Shown here piece after piece: positions 27,347 to 33,703 of a stretch of 33,703 nt of DNA (position 1 is its first letter; each line of letters starts with the position of its first letter). This DNA comes from Nitrososphaeraceae archaeon (GTDB lineage Archaea > Thermoproteota > Nitrososphaeria > Nitrososphaerales > Nitrososphaeraceae), in NCBI GenBank assembly GCA_025449515.1, contig JANWJI010000043.1:1-33703 (forward strand). Direction: 5' to 3'. The notes beneath the pieces were generated by a model. The model saw nothing but the letters and a program-made list of their open reading frames with translations. It was not told the origin of the DNA and made no database searches. A program made the position numbers and the translations under genes.

Positions 27347-28783
27347 CTAGAAATCCTTTCTAATTGGCAATTCAGAATTTCCGAATTCGTTTGAATACAG
27401 TGAATAAAGTCTTATCTCTTGACCATGTTTTATCCGATAATTTCCAATCAGTTTTATAGTTTTTTTATATTCTTCCTTTAAGGCGATTAGTGTTTCCGCT
27501 AGATTATCAGCGATTAAGATATGCCACTCGTTACCTATATCCATAACTCTACGCGCTAGTATGATGCCAGGCCCCCAATAATTCTGATTACTTTTTATAT
27601 CATTCACTGTAAATACTGGTCCCGTACTGAGACCAATACGTACAATGATAGAATCATCACTATTTTTCTCATAATTATACTTACGCAGCTCACGGTGAAG
27701 CTGCATGCCTAGTTGTAAAGGCAATTCTGGATTCAATGGAAATCCTATTACCATTCCGTCACCAGTGGGTAGAATTATTTTCTTATCATCTGCCTTAAAA
27801 GCCTCACATGTAAGTATAAGGCTATTTAGAGTCTCTATTTTTTCTCTTTGTTTATTGACTGATAATAATGGGTCAGAAAGGCCAACTATATCTATAAAGA
27901 AAAAGTTTGCATTTATTGGCTCAGTCGGAATACCTATTCCTGACAGACTAAAGTCATACACCTTTACTAATTTCTTATAAATTCCTAAATGGTGACCGTG
28001 AAAAGGCAATTCAGTATAAATAACTGGCGTATCAAATATAGGATCCTTACAAAGGAAACAAATAGCGTAATTCGATCGTTTGCTAAACGAAATGTTCCCT
28101 TCGTTAGATATATTAAACTGGATCCACAGAGGATCATGGTGTATACCCTTTATAGAGAGCATTCTAATTCTTCTGACCAGAGCATCTCCGTTATCCTCTA
28201 ACTTCATCTCTAATATTCCATCAAAAATAGAGCTTATGCGATTAGTTTCATATTCATTCGATGATGGAGTACTTAGAGTGAAAATGGCCGCTGCATTATA
28301 TGATTTCAAAATGAAGTATAGCTTCGTAATAAATTTCTCTACAGCTTTCTCTCCAAATAATGCCAGCAGATGTGTCAACGAATCACAGACGAATCGAACA
28401 TTTTTAGCAGATTTAGTATCCGCCAAAGAAGGTGAATTTACCATCTGTTGTTTCTTACCAATCCCAGCCTGGTCAAGCGCATTAGCCACTTCGCTCAGTG
28501 TAAATGATAATTTCATATTCTCTTCTATATCATTAATATATGGATTGATAAAGATGGAATATTGGGAGATAACCGACTTCTCGATATTGGAGAAGAGGTC
28601 ATTATATTGATCTATAGTCAAATTAGAACTCAGGTATATACAATATTCATTTTGTGATATACCATCAAGCAAAAATTGTCTACAGTAAATGCTCTTTCCT
28701 GCTCCGGATGACCCAGTCAACAATAGAATGCTATTGGAGATATTATCTTTGCCTACTAAGTGACTTATCCCCGGAATTTGCAT
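27347..28783 (-). CDS. KaiC-like ATPase fused to a class III nucleotide-cyclase homology domain
   Basis: 478 residues in three parts. Residues 1-225 are a RecA/KaiC-type ATPase: Walker A TGSSGAGKS (23-31), Walker B strand VRFVCDSLTHLL (129-140, Asp134), and the later AAAIFTLSTPSS and FDGILEMKLE strands typical of KaiC-like and GvpD-like proteins. Residues 240-270 hold CFLC (242-245) and HGHH (262-265), a possible zinc site. Residues 290-465 match a class III adenylate/guanylate cyclase: FFFIDIVG (metal Asp298), LPTGDGMVIGF (metal Asp342), VRIGLSTGPV and GPGIILARRVMD. The transition-state Asn of the usual VNxAxR motif is replaced by Ile408, while Arg412 remains, so catalysis is unsure. The Cys-rich small gene lies 165 nt upstream on the same strand. 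Likely a soluble signalling protein coupling ATP state to a cyclase-like output. Confidence 0.8.
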   Translation of the reverse strand: MQIPGISHLVGKDNISNSILLLTGSSGAGKSIYCRQFLLDGISQNEYCIYLSSNLTIDQYNDLFSNIEKSVISQYSIFINPYINDIEENMKLSFTLSEVANALDQAGIGKKQQMVNSPSLADTKSAKNVRFVCDSLTHLLALFGEKAVEKFITKLYFILKSYNAAAIFTLSTPSSNEYETNRISSIFDGILEMKLEDNGDALVRRIRMLSIKGIHHDPLWIQFNISNEGNISFSKRSNYAICFLCKDPIFDTPVIYTELPFHGHHLGIYKKLVKVYDFSLSGIGIPTEPINANFFFIDIVGLSDPLLSVNKQREKIETLNSLILTCEAFKADDKKIILPTGDGMVIGFPLNPELPLQLGMQLHRELRKYNYEKNSDDSIIVRIGLSTGPVFTVNDIKSNQNYWGPGIILARRVMDIGNEWHILIADNLAETLIALKEEYKKTIKLIGNYRIKHGQEIRLYSLYSNEFGNSELPIRKDF

Positions 28784-28948
28784 CTCATTGTGACAAAATT
28801 AGCCAAAGCCATTACTTATATCTTATTAACTGAATTCCAATATAAAACGCGTTACACAATTTATTAGAAATCATTGATAACTAGATCTCGCAACTTAGGA
28901 GCAATAACAAAAATGCTTGGGAAGCGATCTACATCAAATAAACAAGAA

Positions 28949-29116
28949 TTAGAATCCCGGTAGAGAGTCGCCTAGTCCAGGTTTTTCCTTTTCCAATTTC
29001 GCGATATTTCTTGACATATATTCCATGGTTCCGGGTATATGACACTTGCAAAGGCAATCACTACAATCTATATGGCTACCTTTTTTACAATAGTCAGATA
29101 GTCCATTACTCACCAT
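28949..29116 (-). CDS. Small Cys-rich, probably metal-binding protein
   Basis: 55 residues from ATG 29116 to TAA 28949-28951. The core LSDYCKKGSHIDCSDCLCKC is followed by His, giving C-x7-C-x2-C-x-C-x-C-H, five cysteines and two histidines in 20 residues, which suggests a zinc or Fe-S site. The tail is charged (RNIAKLEKEKPG). It lies upstream of the KaiC-cyclase gene on the same strand and could be co-transcribed with it. No family recognised; codon use and the clean frame support a real gene. Confidence 0.65.
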   Translation of the reverse strand: MVSNGLSDYCKKGSHIDCSDCLCKCHIPGTMEYMSRNIAKLEKEKPGLGDSLPGF

Positions 29117-29431
29117 AAATTAACAATTCAAACAATAAAGACTTATTTTAGTCTTGCTAAATTGCATTTAATATTAAATGCGATAATGATCACAATAATA
29201 ACTTTAACATATACACAGAGCATCAATCAGTATTATAAGTATGAAAATATCGATATCCTGATTACATCACAATTCAAATATTTTATTACAAGAAAATAGC
29301 GAAATCTAGCTGGTGCATGAGATTTAGAACAATTATTGGCTAGTTTTCAGAAAGACTTCTCCTGAGCTGCAAATATTGACTAGATACATTTTTAACTTGA
29401 TTAAAAAGAATAAACGAATGGTGTTTGAGAC
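29117..29431. other. Divergent intergenic region
   Basis: About 315 bp between the Cys-rich gene (minus) and aIF1A (plus), AT-rich and holding both promoters. A TATA-like TTTTTAACTTG near 29390 could serve aIF1A. No further gene seen. Confidence 0.45.
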
Positions 29432-29476
29432 TTAGGCAAAAGAAAAGTACTAACTGAATCCCATCTTAAGGAACTA

Positions 29477-29740
29477 GTGAAGCCTCAAACTGGCGAATTA
29501 CTAGGACGCGTCATAAAGTTAGTGGGTGGAGACAATGTTATTGTAAAGTGCACAGATGGCAAGGTCAGAACCTGTCGTATTAGAGGAAAAATTAAGAGAA
29601 GAATGTGGATACGTGATCATGATTTGGTATTAATTGCTCCATGGGATTTCCAAGCAGATAAGGCAGATATTATTTGGAGATACATTGCTGCTCACGCCGA
29701 TAAGCTTGAACAAGACGGCTATCTTGATGGATTAAAATAG
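29477..29740 (+). CDS. Translation initiation factor aIF1A
   Basis: 87 residues from GTG 29477, the archaeal homologue of eIF1A, which binds the ribosomal A site and helps start-codon selection. The OB-fold is clear: GELLGRVIKLVGGDNVIVKC, then TCRIRGKIKRRMWIRDHDLV and VLIAPWDFQADKADIIWRY. The frame stays open upstream to a TGA at 29426, and its codons from 29435 read GKRKVLTESHLKELV, which is how I recall Nitrososphaeria aIF1A beginning after Met. The codon where ATG is expected (29432-29434) is TTA. GTG 29477 is therefore the first canonical start, with AAGGA about 6 nt upstream, but it removes about 15 conserved residues. Start uncertain, identity firm. Confidence 0.92.
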   Translation: MKPQTGELLGRVIKLVGGDNVIVKCTDGKVRTCRIRGKIKRRMWIRDHDLVLIAPWDFQADKADIIWRYIAAHADKLEQDGYLDGLK

Positions 29741-30155
29741 CCCAAACACAGGCGCTTCGAAATATCCACACAATGATTGAGCTATGAATTAATACGACAA
29801 TAGTCGAAATATGGTACTCAATGATTGAATGTCGATGTAGACCTGATGCGTGCTATCCGGGATTTGTGACTCTAGCCGTATTTAGGCTTGAATCTTTATA
29901 CTACAACAACTAGGCTGTATTTGATAGTGCAGAAATTTTCGAATTATTAACCACGTAAAAATGTAGACAAATCCCCAGGTTTTGTTACAGACATCGGTAA
30001 AAATAATGGATTTCATATGAGTCTATCGAATTTCTAATCCGTTTATCAAAAATTTATAATTCATCTATTTAAGACATTATAGTATTTCGGAAGAGTGTAC
30101 GTATGAACTAAAAATAGAACTGAGTACGACGAATATTACCATAAATAAATCAAAC
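29741..30155. other. Convergent intergenic region
   Basis: 415 bp between aIF1A and the Elf1-like gene, tail to tail. AT-rich, no supported frame, no tRNA-like fold. Confidence 0.5.
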
Positions 30156-30329
30156 TCATAGATCATCAATAGGATATTTAGATAAACATGCGGAACATTC
30201 GTAGATCTCTTTCCCAACAGGTCCAGATACGTTGAACTTTACAACTGTAGTACATTTAGGACATCTGCCTTGTACACTACGACTCTTTGTCTGCGGCCTA
30301 ATAAGTTTCCGTCTTCTTCTTCCTCCCAT
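30156..30329 (-). CDS. Elf1-like zinc-ribbon transcription factor
   Basis: 57 residues from ATG 30329 to TGA 30156-30158. It begins MGGRRRRKLIRPQTKSRS, the basic tail of Elf1-type proteins, then CPKC (near 24-27) and CSAC (near 46-49) as the two halves of a zinc ribbon, separated by TTVVKFNVSGPVGKEIYE. Eukaryotic Elf1 is a transcription elongation factor that binds RNA polymerase; archaeal homologues are assumed to do the same. Length is close to the minimal archaeal form. The ending YPIDDL is short, without the C-terminal helix of longer members. Monocistronic, downstream of the nuclease gene on the same strand. Confidence 0.8.
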   Translation of the reverse strand: MGGRRRRKLIRPQTKSRSVQGRCPKCTTVVKFNVSGPVGKEIYECSACLSKYPIDDL

Positions 30330-30720
30330 TGTTTCTATCGTAAGTGTTGATACACATTCGACATTTTTACCTATCTAAGTACGGCTAAGCTCCTACAATG
30401 ATTTTATAGATTGGCACGTATGCGACAGTTTTTTTCAGCCAGGTGACCCCAAATTGATTTTGAGGGATTAAATGGAAATCTAATACTGATTACATTTAAC
30501 ATATCTATGGTTATCGTTAGATCCTGTAAAACTAACGGTATTAACATCTATTCAATATAGCCAATCTGAGATGCTCCCGTCTATCTCTATGTTTAGGCAT
30601 CAAGAGCTGTAAACCAAGTAGAAATTTGCGTGACTTTCACTGAAAATCCGCACCCGCGCAATGTCCATATCAGTTCAAGTTGGAATTAACTATTTTCTAA
30701 GTTTTATATGTGCGGCAAAT
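30330..30720. other. Intergenic, no gene recognised
   Basis: 391 bp upstream of the Elf1-like gene and downstream of the nuclease gene (both minus). No supported frame or repeat; the Elf1-like promoter should be at its left end. Confidence 0.5.
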
Positions 30721-31362
30721 CTACCTAGACACAAATTTAATCTTGTCGAGGTACGTAGGAAGGTCACTAATAAAAGACATGAAATTACGGATAGGTACGA
30801 CTGGGATTTCTTCAACCAGTTTTATAGCCATTGGATAAAGAGTAAGTATTACTGGAATCGATGAAGATACAGTTTTTCTATTTGACATGAATACGTATGC
30901 CCTGTGAATTTGCTTTATCGCGTAAAATGTTATTGATTTTAAATCATTTCGCCGCCAATGCTTACAATCAATCAATATGGCTAGTTTGGAGGAATTGTTG
31001 GTTCCAACAACATCAATTTCCATTCTACGAGGTTTATTAAACCGTACATTGCACTCAGTTTCATATCCAGACAAGTTAAGAATTTCCGAAGCGAACATCT
31101 CAAAATCTCTCCAGGTTAGAATTTTCGATATAGATTCAACATCATTCCCACTTTTTAATGCAAAAATTGCAAGTTTGATTCGATCTGAATCAGAGAACAC
31201 ATAGCTATTTTGGGATGTACGACCGATTCCGTTATCCAATAAATATTGTATAACTTGTTTAGAGACTGACCGACTGTTAACAGCCAGTCTGCTTTGAAAA
31301 TCATTTGGAGTTAATTCTGGCATTATTGCATGCATAGCTTTCACTAAAAGTAAAGGATCCAC
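30721..31362 (-). CDS. Mrr-type PD-(D/E)xK nuclease with N-terminal helix-turn-helix
   Basis: 213 residues. Residues 15-80 look like a winged helix (NSRSVSKQVIQYLLDNGIGR, SYVFSDSDRIKLAIFALKSG). Residues 83-170 form a restriction-endonuclease-like core: WRDFEMFASEILNLSGYE (Glu93), MEIDVVG (Asp117) and LAILIDCKHW (Asp132-x-Lys134), the E, D and D-x-K residues of the PD-(D/E)xK site, all intact. Mrr-like proteins cut modified or foreign DNA, but archaeal homologues with this layout are chromosomal, without a methyltransferase, and may serve in repair. No methylase or specificity gene is nearby. Start ATG 31362; Met11 is an alternative. Confidence 0.78.
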   Translation of the reverse strand: MDPLLLVKAMHAIMPELTPNDFQSRLAVNSRSVSKQVIQYLLDNGIGRTSQNSYVFSDSDRIKLAIFALKSGNDVESISKILTWRDFEMFASEILNLSGYETECNVRFNKPRRMEIDVVGTNNSSKLAILIDCKHWRRNDLKSITFYAIKQIHRAYVFMSNRKTVSSSIPVILTLYPMAIKLVEEIPVVPIRNFMSFISDLPTYLDKIKFVSR

Positions 31363-31921
31363 ATGATATGATCAGTACTCAGATATTTGAATTAGATAGA
31401 AATAGCTTAAATTTCGTTAAGGTGTACTGTCTTACATTAAGTAACTAATTTGATTTTCAAATGCTATGTGATACATTTAGAAAAATTCAAGATCTATCTG
31501 AAAATAGCATATTCAGTGTAGCCGGTGACAACTAGTAATAAGATTAGCCGAGGAAGCTTGCGATTGTTAACTTGAAATCGAAACCCGTATCTAAACCTGT
31601 GATACCAATGCAATGAAGGACCTAGTCTCACCGGAATAGAAGTATGGACAATGCATACATTATCTTATTCAAGTGGAATTAACAAGTTAATAGACAAAAT
31701 GAGAATCAAGGATCATTCGTGTTGACAAGTATCGACAGTGTAATGCCACAATCTACCGAGATTCATTTCAAGATATGTTCAGGTGAATCTTATCTTAGAA
31801 CATCTTAGAACATCGAATAACCTTCCTATCGTAATATTTTTTAGAAAGGGGATAGAGCAGTATGTACAGCCTTACCTAGATTGTGTGCCAGTATTAATAA
31901 AAAAACAGAAAGGATATAGAT
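31363..31921. other. Intergenic, no gene recognised
   Basis: 559 bp between divergent genes. It contains a short direct duplication (ATCTTAGAAC twice, 31793-31814). No frame of note. Confidence 0.5.
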
Positions 31922-32104
31922 ATGGATAATGTCAATTGCAACATTTGTGAAATGCCATTGGAGATTTCCAACCTAGAACAGCATATAGCCTCTCAAATCC
32001 ACTTAAGAAACAAAGCTCATTTAGACACAAAACTCAGAATTGTTAATATAACTGAGCTAAGGCAGCAATCTGTATTACATAAATGGTTAGAATCGGCATC
32101 GTGA
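31922..32104 (+). CDS. Mini zinc-finger protein (matrin/U1-like C2H2)
   Basis: 60 residues. CNICEMPLEISNLEQH followed by IASQIH gives C6-x2-C9-x11-H21-x5-H27, the spacing of U1/matrin-type fingers, which usually bind RNA or structured nucleic acid, and one residue from the classical C2H2 form. The rest is a helical tail (LDTKLRIVNITELRQQSVLH). A GAAAGGA sequence 8-10 nt before ATG 31922 supports the start. Single-finger proteins of this size are frequent in Nitrososphaeria and mostly unstudied. It is not in an obvious operon. Confidence 0.75.
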   Translation: MDNVNCNICEMPLEISNLEQHIASQIHLRNKAHLDTKLRIVNITELRQQSVLHKWLESAS

Positions 32105-32209
32105 ATAGATTTAATTTCCGGTCAACTGTGTACCTGCCATATTTATGAATGACACATCGATACTGTAACTGACTGGTTACTTTATTTTCTTATTACAAAT
32201 TTGTGAGAG

Positions 32210-32467
32210 TTACTGAGCAAAATTAGGAGTTGTTTGTGAATGAATATCATTGTAGGTCTCCAAATAAGACATTCCCTTCAGGGTTGTTAGGTATTTCTTA
32301 TCGATATGCCTATACGCGATCAGGTCATATACTAATAGAATATGAAGGTATTTCGTTAGGTCTACCGAAGATAACGAAGTTCTGGAAATTATTGCCGATG
32401 ATTGGATACCTACTGTGGCTGCCTCCAAAATGAATTCTACTATGTCGCTAGGGTTTCCAAATGTCAT
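32210..32467 (-). CDS. Small winged-helix transcriptional regulator
   Basis: 85 residues from ATG 32467. The protein is one winged helix: DIVEFILEAATVGIQSSAII (helix 1-2), SSVDLTKYLHILLVYDLIAY (recognition helix and start of wing), KKYLTTLKGMSYLETYNDI (wing strand and last helix). This is the archaeal stand-alone wHTH type (PF14947-like), abundant in Nitrososphaeria, whose members bind DNA as dimers. It converges with the mini zinc-finger gene and reads away from the discoidin gene. Target unknown. Confidence 0.8.
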   Translation of the reverse strand: MTFGNPSDIVEFILEAATVGIQSSAIISRTSLSSVDLTKYLHILLVYDLIAYRHIDKKYLTTLKGMSYLETYNDIHSQTTPNFAQ

Positions 32468-32940
32468 AATGAGATCAACTAATACCTTTAGAACTGCTAT
32501 TTATGAAAAGCTCTTACAAATTCTCGTTCTAATGTCAGGTTCTATCAAATAATACTCTTATCCTGCGAGTTCATGACTAACATTTTCACGATATATTTCA
32601 AGGTTCTTGTATTCACAGTATGAGATATAACATATTGTGATAATAATTTGGTCAGTCTATTCAGTTACTGCGATTCGTGATCATAGTCATTGAAATCAAA
32701 ACTATTGTAAAAATAGATTTGATCGGACTGTAAGTCAGTAGCTAGCTAATCAAATGAACCACACATATTTTACTAAACATAGATACAAATATTTATCTTG
32801 CAAGTTCCTTAGATATTACTTTATCAATTAAAAGAAGCTTAATAAACTATTGGAGTTATTTAACTCCAGTTACGTCAGAAGTATTCCCCATGTACATTTA
32901 ACTCAAATCCACTAATAATATACCAACACAATAAGATACG
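32468..32940. other. Intergenic with one hairpin
   Basis: 473 bp between divergent genes without a supported frame. TGGAGTT/AACTCCA with a 4-nt loop (32851-32868) forms a perfect 7-bp hairpin about 72 nt before the next start codon and could be an operator or leader element. Confidence 0.5.
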
Positions 32941-33703
32941 TTGATATCTGAAAATCAAAGATTGTTACTTACACTATCTCTATTGTTACTAGCTGTAGCT
33001 ATGTGTACATTTTCAACATATAACATGGTTCTCGCGGACAATAACAAGAAATTATCAATACAATGTGCAGATACCGTACCATGCTTAAACGGGATTTGCA
33101 TAGGTGACTCATGCTCACCCGCGAAGGGTCATGAATATACGTCTGATGCATCTCATAAGACAAAACAATCGATTAACTTTGAAAATTCCTCCAACAGCTT
33201 TGAACAGGTTAGATCTAGCACAAACTCTATGGATATGTATCAAAATACAAATAATGACAATATGTGTATTAAATCTCCAGTCTCGACAGTGATCAACACT
33301 TCAGGAAAAAAGGATTTGAAAGAGGATGTTAAAAAGGTATTCGACAATAATCCCAATACAAAATGGTCATTGAAAGGCGGCAGATCATATATTCAAATGG
33401 ATTTAGGTGAAATTAAAAATATTTGTAGCATAGACATTCACTGGTACAAGGGAGAAAAGGGAACATATCACTTTGCGATATCTACGTCGATTGATGGGAT
33501 TACGTTCACGAATATTTTAAGAGGAACAAGTGATGGCACAAGTATAGCATCAGAAAACTATCCAATCATAAAGGAGGTGCAGGGCAGATATATCAGACTT
33601 GATGCTTCTAGGGACTCGGATGTGTCTGGCGTGTCCGAAATAGGAATATATACGAAAAATATTAAAAACACGAATGCATCTGCGGCTCAATCGCAGCAAT
33701 ATC
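32941..33703 (+). CDS. Exported protein with F5/8 type C (discoidin) domain, cut by the window edge
   Basis: At least 254 residues, open to the right edge. TTG 32941 is the first usable start after an in-frame TAA at 32932. A signal peptide (RLLLTLSLLLLAVAMCTFST, about 7-26) is followed by a Cys-rich stretch with CADTVPCLNGICIGDSC (about 43-59) and a Ser/Asn-rich linker. About residues 122-240 form a discoidin fold: VFDNNPNTKWSLKGGRSYIQ, MDLGEIKNICSIDIHWYKGE, FAISTSIDGITFTNI and GRYIRLDASRDSDVSGVSEI, matching the D-x-N-x-x-T-x-W, Q-x-D-L-G and E-I-x-I-Y signatures. Such domains bind cell-surface carbohydrates. A Ser/Ala/Gln-rich region begins at the edge, so more domains may follow. Confidence 0.85.
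   Translation, partial: MISENQRLLLTLSLLLLAVAMCTFSTYNMVLADNNKKLSIQCADTVPCLNGICIGDSCSPAKGHEYTSDASHKTKQSINFENSSNSFEQVRSSTNSMDMYQNTNNDNMCIKSPVSTVINTSGKKDLKEDVKKVFDNNPNTKWSLKGGRSYIQMDLGEIKNICSIDIHWYKGEKGTYHFAISTSIDGITFTNILRGTSDGTSIASENYPIIKEVQGRYIRLDASRDSDVSGVSEIGIYTKNIKNTNASAAQSQQY

Noticed and set aside
28080..28610. Plus-strand 176-codon frame
   Set aside because: Antisense to the ATPase domain of the KaiC-cyclase gene, whose motifs are clear.

Overview
The window looks like part of an ammonia-oxidising archaeon (Nitrososphaeria/Thaumarchaeota). Its AT-rich composition, long intergenic stretches, many secreted or membrane-anchored proteins of unknown function and several decayed genes suggest a soil lineage such as Nitrosocosmicus. 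Archaeal markers are aIF1A, an Elf1-like zinc ribbon, a Hel308 helicase, an archaeal-type ValRS, a GT4 (AglH/Alg7-like) transferase and TATA boxes placed about 25 nt before start codons. The lineage call is inference from gene content and composition.

Layout. 1-1942 (minus): a terminal-oxidase pair, CuA subunit II followed by heme-copper subunit I. Both are broken by frameshifts, and subunit I also has an in-frame stop; subunit I runs off the left edge. 2.6-9.6 kb: an envelope block with a small membrane protein, a short MscS channel, a secreted protein, an NHL beta-propeller with recently duplicated blades, a PQQ-type sugar dehydrogenase and another anchored exported protein. 10-12.5 kb: an M20 dipeptidase divergent from a MEDS-type sensor protein, plus two small genes. 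12.5-13.9 kb: 1.4 kb without a convincing gene but with a run of small hairpins. 13.9-16.9 kb (minus): a small probable regulator and two anchored surface proteins. 17.2-18.2 kb: decayed coding sequence containing a 77-bp tandem duplication.

18.3-29.7 kb is the housekeeping core: FMN reductase, Hel308, GT4 transferase with an overlapping small membrane protein, uroporphyrinogen-III synthase, ValRS and aIF1A. Inside it lies an unusual KaiC-like ATPase fused to a class III nucleotide-cyclase homology domain, with a small Cys-rich protein just upstream. 30.1-33.7 kb: Elf1-like zinc ribbon, wHTH plus Mrr-type nuclease, a mini zinc finger, a winged-helix regulator, and the start of a secreted discoidin-domain protein cut by the right edge.

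I saw no tRNA, rRNA, CRISPR array, transposase or phage gene. The strongest candidates for something new are the KaiC-cyclase fusion (27347-28783), a near-perfect 17-bp stem-loop between valS and hemD (24248-24288), and aIF1A, whose family-like N-terminus continues upstream of any canonical start codon. Three small genes (28949-29116, 30156-30329 and the edge-truncated 32941-33703) were read directly from the sequence.
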